DNA of 64,000 bases from Botryotinia globosa (Eukaryota > Ascomycota > Leotiomycetes > Helotiales > Sclerotiniaceae), in contig RCSZ01000011.1 in NCBI GenBank assembly GCA_014898425.1, forward strand, positions 1,114,501-1,178,500, in the 5' to 3' direction. The translations under genes and the position numbers were made by a program. Positions 11,589 to 22,473 of the stretch are shown here, one piece after another. The notes under the pieces were generated by a model. The model had not been told where the DNA came from. It searched no databases and saw only the letters and a program-made list of their open reading frames with translations. Position 1 is the first letter of the stretch, and the number at the start of each line of letters is the position of its first letter.

Positions 11589-12040
11589 TCATAACCACAA
11601 GGATGTAAATCAGCAGCTCTGAAAGCCACAGTCTTAAAAGCAAGAAATAGTGTATATAGAACTGCCAGGAATTATAAACCATAGCGAGAGGGCATATTGT
11701 TTGCCTCTCATTAGCAAATTACATATAGCATCGACTGATCTTTTCAAGTGAGCCTCAACTCTCCGTCAGCGCTTATGTTCTAGATGATTGAGCAGGGCGG
11801 CGGGACCACAGTTTTGTAAGTTTTTGCGGGGTGACCATGCAAGAAAAATGCGATAAGTTTCAAGAACAATGTTAACCTTGTTGTCATACGTATCAAAGAC
11901 GATTAGTTGTTGACTACCACGTGACTACCTTATGAGTCGTGATGAACGAAAAGGACAGCCCCATATAAATACCTATATAACCAATCATTAACGGATTAGT
12001 TAAATTTGCTTACTACTTTCCCATTCCAGCTCGCCGCAGT
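11589..12040. promoter_or_regulatory. intergenic region with TATA-like box
   Basis: No gene is seen. A TATA-like word (CATATAAAT, 11962-11970) and another at about 11975 lie 70-80 bp upstream of the next predicted start, consistent with a promoter. Confidence 0.35.
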
Positions 12041-12697
12041 ATGATCAATGCAGAATCTGGCCAACCGAAGCTCACATCTCGTCCGGGAAGAATCTATTGT
12101 GGGTCAACGCAGCGCATGGCTCATGACAATGGAGGGCCTCCAATTTTGGAGGAAATACAAAACTACCTTGTCTGTCAGACCTCATTCCATAAAACTTTCT
12201 CTTCATTTTCGTGTTCACCTAACTTACCTCCTTTTTACTGTCGCTTAGAACCTCGATACCAAAGCCACCTTTTGGCCTTGCTGCCTCAATGATTATTCCC
12301 CTTCCAAGTTAATCGTATCGTAAGTTTTATAATATTCCTCAAGAATCAATGATACCTTAAATGGTTACCTTAAATGGTTTTATGTATCCTAACTCCTCGC
12401 AGTACTGTTAATATGGAAGGCTTAAGTCCAGGAGCTTTTGGTAATAAACCAGCTCCATACATCTGGCATAAAGACCCCGACATCAGCAATGATTTGTTAT
12501 TAAGCTACGTCGGGAATCATATGGTTCATGCCGGGGGCATCAAGATGGCAAAGTTCAATGTGGACAGCACCGTCTACACTTCAAAGCGGATGATTCGTCT
12601 ACCAGAAGATGACGTTCAAAGCCTTTGCATTGACTGTATTCCCGATTGGAGCGCGCGGGGGGATACCGCTTTATTACTTTTCCAACCCTCTCGATAG
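12041..12697 (+). CDS. possible three-exon small protein of unknown function
   Basis: The last two exons are best supported. Exon 2 is 12249-12319, bounded by CGCTTAG and a strong GTAAGT donor. Exon 3 is 12403-12697, preceded by CCTAAC...CGCAG. They are in phase and read ...NLDTKATFWPCCLNDYS... then EGLSPGAFGNKPAPYIWHK. A first exon 12041-12169 starting MINAESGQ fits in phase, but only with a weak GTCTGT donor, giving 164 residues in total. No domain is recognised. The final part has several His, Trp and Asp. It may instead be a decayed gene, so the first exon should be treated as a proposal. Confidence 0.38.
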
Positions 12698-13241
12698 CCG
12701 CGGGCACTGTCAATATGTAGCTCCCAGAGCTACCACTTCCCGACTTTTCTTCTATTCGCTACATTTTCTTTCACGGTCCTGGTTTTATACTTCAGTACTT
12801 TCTCTTTTATTTTATTCACCACAAAAACAAAAACAAAAAAACAACCTATTTTGAGTATTCTTTTCACCGGAACTCATCTCTCGAAGCGAATGTATCGGCA
12901 TTTTGTACTCCTCAATGATTTTGAACGAGTCACTCGGGAGTATCGATTCGTCGATGTCACAGGAATCATAATGCCATGGCCATTTTCATCCCCAATCTTC
13001 GCAATGACCTTGCGCTTTCGCCAGGTGTCACTGCAAAGATTTGACATCCTCATTATGGACGGGCTGGACAACAATTCGATGGTTCTTTTGGACATGACCG
13101 ATGTACGTCTTAAAACTGCATATTTGACCGATAAACTCATTTCAAAATCGCTTGCTCCGTCTGCACATCGTTTCAAAGACCGACAAGCTGTCCAAAACGA
13201 ACAGTATACAACCATCGACAAAAGCCCCCATATTAACAATC
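12698..13241. other. upstream region of the zinc-finger gene
   Basis: A 133-codon plus-strand frame (12851-13249) overlaps the start of the zinc-finger gene. It has no recognisable domain, and the opposite strand is also open over the same stretch (12874-13239). I treat it as a leader/promoter region that could carry a long upstream ORF. Confidence 0.35.
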
Positions 13242-14429
13242 ATGGATGACACAAAGGGCAGCTCAAGCTCGCCATCTTGGTCTCCAAATGCTGACCAAAT
13301 TCAATACACTTACACAGACTTTGCCTGGGGGGCTGATATAGACACGAACGCCACTGGCTTGGAGTGGAATCAAGACTGGCTCGAGGGGACTTCATTAAAC
13401 TTCGAGTCATCGCAGACCACTTCGAATGCCAGTGGAGATAGCTTACAATATCAACCTGGGACTAGCTTCAGTGGAGAATGTTATAACAGTGGCGTTTATG
13501 CTGCGAACGAGCTAGATGTGCTGCCTGTACCAAACTGGAATAATTCGAACGAGACATTGGACCTAGCAAATTTGGACGTTTTTGATAACCTATTATCCAT
13601 ATCACCTCTGGATATGGACGAAATCATTACAAATTCACTGTCATCACTCGATTATTCCATTGGCCCAATTTCTCAGACCACTAGTACCGAACTTCTCGCC
13701 AACGATACTTATTGCGATGCATTCCCAGCAACTTTCAACCATACGGAGGCTCAACAAGCTCATGAGTCTTATCCTATCGACTGGACCACTAATCCGCTGA
13801 TACCAGACAACACTATCTGGGACCCAATGCAAACTTCGCTATATATAAGTTCGTCTACTGAAGTTCATCTCCCTTCAATATCTTCCGCCACACAATCTCC
13901 CATTTCAAGCAACTCTGAAATTATGTCTTCTTACACACAATACTCCAATACCAATACCAACACTTCCACCTCAACATCTCGATCCAATTCCAACCCAACT
14001 ACACCCTCAAGTGATCACTCCACATCCAATTCACCACCAAGTACCCAGAATGAATACACGTGCATAATTTGCTCCAAAACATTTTCTAAGCGATTCGAAT
14101 ACAAGTATGTCCTTTCATTACCATATCCTCTTCAAATATTGCATATCCATTCCCGTCCCCTCCAAACACTCACTAACAATTCCTCCAGTAAACACAAACC
14201 CCTCCACACCCTTCCCCACGCTTGCACCCTCTGTCCGCACCGCACAGCCCGACGCAGAGACATGACGCGCCATATCGCCGCCAAGCACAAGGACGTCGGT
14301 CCCTCGGGCCCCAAGTCGGTGTCGAAACCTATTTGTCCTGTGGGGGGTTGCAAACAGGGGTTTGCGAGATCGGATCATTTGCTTAGACACTTGAGGAGAA
14401 AACATCGTGGATATGAGTTGAGATCTTGA
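13242..14429 (+). CDS. C2H2 zinc-finger transcription factor
   Basis: Exon 1 is 13242-14104 and exon 2 is 14189-14429. The 84-nt intron (AA|GTATGT, CACTAAC branch, CTCCAG) is a multiple of three and has no stop, so the frame also reads through it. The spliced product is 367 residues. The first 270 or so are acidic and Ser/Asn/Thr-rich, like an activation region. Three C-terminal C2H2 fingers follow. Finger 1 starts YTCIICSKTF and is completed by KHKPLH across the splice. Finger 2 is CTLC...HIAAKH. Finger 3 is CPVGGCKQGF...HLRRKH. It is probably a sequence-specific nuclear regulator; the target is unknown. The ATG is chosen because upstream codons depend on a non-ATG start. Confidence 0.85.
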   Translation: MDDTKGSSSSPSWSPNADQIQYTYTDFAWGADIDTNATGLEWNQDWLEGTSLNFESSQTTSNASGDSLQYQPGTSFSGECYNSGVYAANELDVLPVPNWNNSNETLDLANLDVFDNLLSISPLDMDEIITNSLSSLDYSIGPISQTTSTELLANDTYCDAFPATFNHTEAQQAHESYPIDWTTNPLIPDNTIWDPMQTSLYISSSTEVHLPSISSATQSPISSNSEIMSSYTQYSNTNTNTSTSTSRSNSNPTTPSSDHSTSNSPPSTQNEYTCIICSKTFSKRFEYKYVLSLPYPLQILHIHSRPLQTLTNNSSSKHKPLHTLPHACTLCPHRTARRRDMTRHIAAKHKDVGPSGPKSVSKPICPVGGCKQGFARSDHLLRHLRRKHRGYELRS

Positions 14430-14700
14430 GGTTTCCGTTTCATTTCCATTTTCATTTTCGTTTCCTGAGCTTTGATTTAGCATGGCGTTAAAATTGTCTT
14501 TGGGATAAAAGTAAAGAAATAAAATCATTTTAAAACTTAAAAACTTAACTGCATGGTCGATATGGTCGATGTCACTAATCAACCGGCGCATGTGTCCCAT
14601 ACCTCTGCTAAACCGCAATCCTCAAACACGTAAGAGAATAAAACATTATTCATATTCATATAAAGTCGTAATTAAACCACACCTATCCAATATTGTACAT

Positions 14701-15805
14701 TCAAATCCCCAACATAACTCCCAACCCCAACGCAGCTGGCATCGCAAAATTCGTAATTTGGGCCTGAAATCTTTCCGCTCCTCCTTTACTCGTACTTGTC
14801 GCCGTCGGACTCGCCGTCCTACTACTACTTACCCCCATACTCATCTCAATATCCTTCATCTGCAACTCCACCGGCTCCCTCGCATGAACGGTCTCGGATC
14901 CAAATTGTATCAATCCGAGATACATATCATTCGTAATATTCCCGATCGAGACTATTTCTTTCACAAGCTCAAAAACCTCGGCGTTGATCGATTCCTGATA
15001 TACAGTTGGAACCCACGAGAACACAGCTTGTTTTTGGCCTTGTTGATTGCGTCCGGTGAATAGTTGATAAGTTACGCCAGATAAATTGTACTCCGGAGCG
15101 CCGGTAGGGGGATCGTAGTATCCGATGGGCCAGACGCCACCCCAGACGGATTGCCAGATCATGACTTCGTGTGTTGCTTGGGATGCGTTGGTTGAGGAGA
15201 CGTTGTTCACATCGAAGAACATGTCAAGGGCAATGTCGGCTTTGCAGCCGATGGCGCTGAGGGCGCTGGTCATGTCTGGGGCGGTGGGGGAGGCGACGGG
15301 GAAGACGGACCAGCTACCGCTGACATGGAATGATTCGACGTTGCTCACTTTTGTGGGGAGTTGAATGGACTCGTAGCCAACGTTGGGGTAGGCATGGACC
15401 TGAGAAATGTTAGGTTTGAAGTTCTCAGAGTGGCGACGAGGTTGGATGGGGTAGGGAACATACATATTGGATATTCTTTTCCCAAATCCAGGTCGCATTG
15501 AAACTTGCGCCATTGGTATCTGCCAGAAGAACCTATAAAAAACCGATATCAATATCAAATCCTCACGACATTCAATCGAAACTTCGGGTTGGGGATCATA
15601 AACATACAGTCATATTCTGGCTTCCACTCCCATCATCACCCCATTTATTCGACCCATACAGATAGTCCCCCGAATCCGTCAACGCACCACCAAACTGTTC
15701 ATTCAAATCCTGATACTGCGATGACTTCGCACTTGCAATCCTCGACTGTAACGACAGATACCAAAACCACAATCCCCATAAGGGAATACTCTGACGTTTA
15801 AACAT
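14701..15805 (-). CDS. GH12 endoglucanase/xyloglucanase, probably GPI-anchored
   Basis: Three exons, 15805-15608, 15532-15464 and 15399-14701, are joined by introns of 75 and 64 nt, all phase 0, giving 321 residues. An N-terminal signal peptide (about residues 1-26) leads into a GH12 beta-jelly roll. The nucleophile Glu lies in HEVMIW (about E167), the WGGVWPIG segment follows, and the acid/base Glu lies in LIQFGSET (about E258). Known GH12 enzymes cut beta-1,4-glucan or xyloglucan. A Ser/Thr-rich linker then leads to a hydrophobic C-terminus (AALGLGVMLGI) typical of GPI attachment, placing the enzyme at the cell surface or wall. Several N-x-S/T sites suggest glycosylation. It is convergent with the zinc-finger gene. 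Confidence 0.87.
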
Positions 15806-16885
15806 GTGAAAAGAATAACGATAACAAGTTGTGGAGTTGTACGGGGGGCACTGCACGTCGAATATATTTATTCCAAAAGACCAATCTCGTGAGATCCATA
15901 TTTTCAAGTGGATTTATACGAGGTTGTTCGAGCGTACACGCAATTTTGTTTGCTATCGCCAACATCATCTTCCTTGAAAATAATATCGATTTCCGAAATT
16001 GAAGGTGGGCCGCAAGCATCAAGGGTTGTGTTTTGGAATTCTGGGAGAAAATGCCAAGTTGATGATCATTTCTCCATGATGTTCTATGATGCATTCAAGC
16101 TTAGTTTACGAGCCAAGAATATACATAAGAAGAAGAATCTTCGAATAAGATTATTTGAATACGCGTTGGGTTGAAGGACTTCTCTTCTTGGTTGATAAAG
16201 CCGTTAATCTCTACGGAGTACTTTGTGTTAATGTCAGTCAATGTAAAAATAGATTTCAAACTAGTACTGCCCTGAGCAGTTCGGATGCTTGGGACTCAAC
16301 GGCCACTAATGTATCGATAAGCCCAGCGTGGTCCCACTTTTTGCTCAGGGGTAAAGTCGGTAGATGTCATTCGCACGTGAGACAGGAAAGATGTGTCTTT
16401 GGCACGTGCACGGATCCATGAGACGGTGGATTTGAAGATAAATTTTGCATCATTGCTTCAAACGTTTTGAGACTTTGTAGGTTTTTCTTAGGATCAAACA
16501 ATATTTAGATCAATTCTAAACTTTCCTACTCTGAAGAAACCCTCACAAATCCGTACACCGATTGTTTGGTGTTCTCGTACTTGAATCGATAGGTTGCACG
16601 GATGTGACTCCAAGGTCATACACCAAAGAAGAGGCGCTTTAAGCATGGCATGCTTCAAACATCTTTTTCAGAACACTCGGTACAAACGAGGAGTTTGATC
16701 CATCACTATCTTCCAAATCCAAATATGTTCAACTGCTTGTTAGTCAGGTGATCCTCATCTTGTATCATACCAACATGTCTAGAAGAATTTCGATTGTCGA
16801 TCTACAACCGAGTCGGAGACAATCAGAACATTACTCCATAGTAATCATGAATAGTGCTTAGCTGCAATTGCTGAATCGGAATAAT
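15806..16885. other. intergenic region
   Basis: No gene is seen. It includes the GH12 promoter (right of 15806) and the 3' flank of the STAND gene. Short frames at 15908-16174 and 16155-16421 have no support. Confidence 0.5.
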
Positions 16886-19800
16886 TCACTCTTCAAGCGT
16901 TGAGGTAGATTGGCTTGATTTGAGACGATAGGCAAGGTCTTGGGGTATTGATAATGGGGGGAGTTGCCTAGAATCCGAGATATCGGATTCTTCGCCGTTA
17001 GATAAATCCTCGCCAAGAGATTCGTTGGCAGAAGATTCGCTATGGTGAGGTTCTGCACAAGAGTCATCGTTACCTCTCCCAGAAAATAAATCGACGATAT
17101 CAGAACGACCAATGATGGCGGCAAGATCCTTCGCAGTATTGCCGTACTCGTCTTTGTGGGAAGTATCAGCACCAGCACAAAGCAGTGCCCACACAGCTTC
17201 TTCATTTCCTAGATAGCAGGCCAGATGCAAGTAGGTCTGTCTGTGACTGAGATGAGCTTCTATGTTTGCGGGTGAGATAAGTAAAGCATACATGGCTCGC
17301 AAATTCTTAGATCGAATGGCGATGGCAAGCGGTGTGAAATTCTGGTGATTACAAATGTCTAAATCGGGTTTGTTTGCTAACAATAATCGCAACTTTGCAA
17401 AATCTGCTGAGTTGCAGCTGCTTGATAGTGAATGTAGATGTGAATGTGTCTTTTCATCTATAGCTAAGGATCCACCGCTTTCCGCTAAAGGTTTGCTTGT
17501 GGGCACGTTCTCTGTTTTAGCTACTGAAAATGCGTATTCGAATGATTGTACAGCAGATAAATCACTGTCTTGAACCTTTTCCAAAGATGGAAAGTAGCCA
17601 CGAATGTCTCTCGTGATGGAAGATTTACCTCTTCTAGTCAGCCCGTCCCTCGATGTGCCGTTATCGCCATTTCCTACCTCATCAGTTGTGGTGTAAGCTT
17701 CGTGCTCACCCACCACAGACGACCGATCATAACTGCCTTCTTCGTCGCTACTTCCCTGATAACTATTTTCTTTGTCAAGTGCCAGAATATGTTTTTTTCT
17801 GGAGCCCATCTTTACATAGCAGGCTGAACAGTTCCCTCATATAATCTACCGTGCAATGACGAGCCAATACATCTTGTAAAAATTTCGTGCGTTTCTTCAA
17901 GTCCTTTGCCAATTGTCCCAAAATATATTCAACTTCGTCGACCGAGTTTGCTGCGTCAAGCAGCCTTTTAAGCAGACTAGGGTTCTTCTCACACGCACCT
18001 GAAATATCACCCGCTCGCCAAATTTTGAAAAAGGACAACATCTTATCTGTGTCAAATGTTGCACGAGGGATTAGTAGTTCTATTGGCGTGATGTTTAGAT
18101 TGTTTGAGATCGTCAAATCGGCTCGACATTCTAAAACGGCTTTCAAGATGAACGGATGTGTAATTTCCCAATCATAATATGATCCCAAACTGCCCAAGAA
18201 TTCGTAAATAATCGTATTTCCTACTTTGTTCCGCCAGTCAAAATCTAGCACGATGTTATTGTCCCACAACCTAAAGATAAATTCGAACACTGTCCAAACT
18301 TTTGGTACATTTTTAGAGGTAAATATCTCTGAGACTATCTTTGCGAGGTAACTTGAAGGATTGACACATGAATTTTGTATGAACTCCAACATCAAGGTGC
18401 TCATGTTCGTTATACAACGCTTAGTATGCTCTGATGAATTAGAACTTGTCTCCATTCTGTTATTTGGTGGTATTCCAAGAAAATCAATATCGATAAAAAA
18501 TTGAAGACTTGACAGCGAGTAATCTGAGAAGGCTAGATCATCATGAATAATTGCAAGAAATAACGGCAATGTATCCGGTGCGAAATGTGCGAAATTCGTT
18601 CGTGCTGCCCATTTTAGGAATTCGATGGTCAGGCTAGCATTATTGTAAGGCGGTTTTTCCTTTCTGTAAAAATCAGTTGTGCATCTTTCTATAAAGGTGT
18701 ATTGAAGGAATGCAGAAAGACTCTCAACGGAGAAAGTCGGATTCTTTTCGAATATGACTCGGAACAATTCGGTATCCGACTCGCCATCATAATATGCGAA
18801 TGAGTCTGAGTGTCGATACAGGAGTTCTATGACATCGATCTTGTCAAGAGCTGCACCGGCCATTATCAAATATTCGATGACCTTTCCTGAACACCATCTC
18901 TGATTTTCAGAATACTCAAGTGGCCCCACATTTACTAGATAGAAATCCTCATATATTGCGTGGTCGCCTAGTATAGCACACTGAAGTGGACTGCCAACAA
19001 TGCTTGGCGCATTTAAATCAGCTCCACGATTGATGAATGCGGTGCAAATATCGGGCAAAGCAATCATAGCAGCCCAGTGAAGGGCAGAAAATCTTGATGA
19101 CCCCACCACACAATTCAAGTGATCTGCTGGTGGCAGATCATCTAACTTTAGAGAGTAAGTGTTGTAGCAAAAAGATAACATTGTGTGATGATAGTAGCCA
19201 AATGTCCACAATCTGTAACTGCTTCTCGTATCATCAAAAAGGAGTAAAACCTCGTTTGAGATTTCACTCCATGCACTCTGGTGCACATGCATGGGCCAGA
19301 AACGAGGAACATATTTCATGAACGAGTAATTTTCCTCGAATTCCTTCCAGGCCTCGTTGAAATCGGTCGTCTTAGAATCAGATTTCGTAACAGGTAGCAA
19401 GTTCCCGTCGAATTTTGAAAGGCTCAAGAAGTTACAGCAAACTCTCACAATTTCAGCATGATCTCCAGAAAGTCTATATTGTAAAAAGACCTGGGTCGCA
19501 TTTTTCAGAAATGCTCGAGAGATATTCTTTCACTGTGAAGTGTGCAAGCTCTAGCTCATCCGATTGAGACTTTTGGCGTATGAGACTACTGCACCAGTTG
19601 AGGAGTTCGTCCAATGTCGTCATATTTTCCTTCTCGAAAGTCTCGTCACCAGATCTTACTGCAAGTGCTTGGAGCAGTTGGGTTATAGTTAGCGGCTTCT
19701 TGGCGTATACCACCCAAAGAAGTGTATGCCTGACAAGGGTTTGATTCTCTTTACTGCTTCGATTGACCCTGTCAAGAATACGTTGGTATGATTTGGGCAG

Positions 19801-21516
19801 ATCTGGGGGTAGCTCGCGTAAGGCTTCACGGCGATTTCGATCCGTACTGCATTCGCAAAGGTAGTCCATTTGACATGCAACCCACCGAAACCTAGATATA
19901 ATCAGCTTCACATATAGGCTATCTGGAGTAAGAAACATACATGCCATCAGCGCCTTCTGTAAGTACTTTGACAATGTGGTCCTTTAGGTTCTGATCTCTG
20001 ATACGGAGCTTGCCGAGTTTCGTTCGCTTCTCTATCTCAGAATGCACATAAAGTCGTAAGTCACCACTTTTTGCCGCAATAGAAACACAGGGATAATCTT
20101 CCAATACAATTCGGATATCCACCTCATTGCGACTCGCCAAGAGAGTTTTAATCGTTCCTGATGGCTTGTTCAAGGATTTCAAAAGTCTTGTGACCTCTGC
20201 GCGATCTTCAGCAATCTCATCCAGGCCATCTACTACGATATTAGTAGTGGAGAAATTTCTTGATAATTCGACGATAAATTCGCAAAGATCGTCAGTGGTG
20301 GCTGAGCCTTGAGTGCTTTCCGTCATGTGGTGCTTCTCGCAGAAAGCTTCCAGTTGCGAAAAAGCATGTTCATGCTGAAGAATCAGTTGTCGCGCCAAAG
20401 CCCCCAGAATGGTCCGTGGATCGTGAGTCTGAGTGTCCTTGTAATCACAATAGAACATTGCAAGTCCTTTTTCAAAGTGTCAGTCCAAAAACTTATCTCA
20501 GAGTATCCGACTATGTGTTTTCCATACCATGAGATGGATCTTGGGTTTGTTCAATCTCCCTTATAACAGATGCCCTATTTGCAATTTTTGATTAATTCAT
20601 TTTGAATCTAGTTTTGACCTCAAAATAGATTTGACTTGCATCAGAATCGTTTTCCCGGCTCCGGCTATGAATGTCAGAACTCATCTTATACATTGAAGGC
20701 TGGATTGTGAACAAACGTATTCCATGTATCCATAATTTTGAATTGTCTGTAGATGCCCAATCCTTGAAGTCCTTGCTCTCGGTGAACCAGACGCCTGTTC
20801 CTGGTTGTCTCAATCTAATGTTCGAATTTTGGCATTTCATGACATCGATGGTACCTAGAAGATTGAGCTTCTTCCTTAATCTTTCGTCTTCATCATAATC
20901 AGCACAAACAAATGGATGTTTTGTTAGACCAAGAACTCACCCGCAGCCAATCTTTGCCGTTCTATTCGGGAAGTCTCTATCCTGTCGTTTATGGCAGTGA
21001 CGCCTTTGATAAGCTGTTCTTGGTTGGCAAGTATCTCAATCAAGGTAGACCTGCGCAAGTCAGTCAAGCAAAGGACGACAATGTGGATGATGTGTGCCGC
21101 ATTTGTTGAGTGTTTAGAGCCATGTTCATGGTAAGTTTGTGACTCTGAATCTCTTCCAACAACTCTGAAGTTACCGCCTTCTTAAATGGCCACTTCAACT
21201 TCTGAGACGTCGATTTTACTTCCGGTATAGCTTTCTGCAGTTGGTCTGTCATTTTCTCTAGGGTTACTTGACAAGAATATAGATGCTTTATCTTGCTGGA
21301 GTTATGCCCTGAAGTATCTTGCGCTTCCAGTGCCTGTGCCACATTTTCGAGACTATGAAGCACGCCAGAAAGACTGTTGACTTCTTTGACGAGATTTTGG
21401 AGAGATCGTTCAGCATCTTTGACATCTCTGATATATTTGTAACCCAGCCGAACAACAGTATCAGCCAGTGATACCAAACCAGCAATGCTCGAGGCGATAC
21501 CAAGAGCCTCGGCCAT
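16886..21516 (-). pseudogene. STAND protein: N-terminal fungal domain, NACHT, ankyrin region; frame broken
   Basis: The order is: an N-terminal helical domain typical of fungal STAND proteins (21516-about 21090, MAEALGIASSIAGLV), a linker exon ending at 20941, then exons 20887-20717, 20664-20619, 20574-20528, 20466-19941 and 19891 onward. Walker A GIPGAGKT is assembled across the 20665-20716 intron, and Walker B is IVVDGLDE. A post-NACHT region ends with LAHFTVKEYLSS, followed by HAEIVRVC and ankyrin-like repeats. The final exon is about 17755-16886. Proteins of this class act as intracellular receptors in nonself recognition. One frame break between VKEYL and HAEI (about 19475-19510) has no acceptable intron. 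A second near 21064 is ambiguous. A third near 17800 can be a 94-nt intron. It is either a pseudogene or carries sequence errors. Confidence 0.75.
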
Positions 21517-22302
21517 CTTGCTACTTACTGGTGGAACTTATGAGAAACTGCAATCAAGAAGAATAATAAAACAGATGAGAATTAGGATACTGATACACAA
21601 TTGCATCGAACAAGCATCGAAGTAAGCATACGGCTCAACACGCAGAGTCATCGATGCTCTTATAAACTCATTCTATGGCGTAGACGTCCTTGCGAATTTG
21701 CTTCGCCTCATAATACTGGCTTGATAACTTCCTCCGTGCATGATGTCGTGTTGAGGGTTTGGAGTGACCAAGATTCGATTGGACCCAAAGATTGGAGAGT
21801 GAAGAGTGTGGGAGCTGTGCAAGATGGAAGACCAATGATGAATGATATGAAAAGTCAGCATAGCATCCTAGAGATATAGCTCTTCATCCAATGATGAACG
21901 AGAAGGCACTACCAAGTTGAACATGATGATCACGGAAAATCGCCTTGCTTACTGCCTGATATATCAGTCCATGTAAAAAGACGTAGAATACTTTTGTCGC
22001 GATCCCATGCTAAAGATTGTAGATTACCACCACGCAGATATACTCATAACATAGACAACAAGGGACTTCTTTTGAAGTACAGCTCAACGTTGAAAAAGGT
22101 ATCCATTCATTATTCATAATATCAGCAATTGCATATCTCTCCTTCCCATTTTCCAAACACCAGTAAAAGTCCAGATCCACGTAAACAATCTCTCATCACC
22201 ATATGGTATTCCAAAATCGCCCCTTCCATCCCTAGCAGATCAGGAGAACGTCGTCATCCACCCTTCATCGATTCCCCGCAATCTCAATCGTCTCCCAGCA
22301 CC
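21517..22302. other. intergenic region
   Basis: No gene is seen. It holds the upstream region of the STAND gene and the 3' flank of the small Cys-rich gene. Confidence 0.5.
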
Positions 22303-22473
22303 TTACATAACGGTGCAAGGAATAGGAATGCAACAGCATTCATATCCATCACACTCCAAACACTTGGTCTTTCCAGTTGTACTGGTACCCTTTACGATAT
22401 CGGAGATGGTAGATGAGGCTGCGGAGCCAGGACCGTTGCGGTTGACGAGGCCGGTGGAGGTTGAGGTGCACAT
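22303..22473 (-). CDS. small Cys-rich protein (56 aa) ending in a CaaX box
   Basis: A 57-codon frame begins at an ATG at 22473 and ends at TAA (22303-22305). The first 37 residues are Ser/Thr/Gly-rich (MCTSTSTGLVNRNGPG...). The last 19 are packed with six Cys: CLECDGYECCCIPIPCTVM. The final four, C-T-V-M, match a CaaX prenylation signal, with Met favouring farnesyl transfer. The nearby Cys could be palmitoylated. There is no signal peptide. Fungal a-factor-type pheromone precursors are short and end in CaaX, but this one is longer and has more Cys, so a membrane-tethered microprotein is equally possible. It stands alone, with a repetitive leader upstream (22489-22555). The call rests on composition and the C-terminus only. 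Confidence 0.5.
   Translation of the reverse strand: MCTSTSTGLVNRNGPGSAASSTISDIVKGTSTTGKTKCLECDGYECCCIPIPCTVM

Noticed and set aside
12851..13249. 133-codon ORF overlapping the zinc-finger start
   Set aside because: The opposite strand is also open, there is no motif, and it overlaps a strong gene.
14118..14618. 166-codon minus-strand ORF at the zinc-finger end
   Set aside because: Antisense to well-supported C2H2 fingers.
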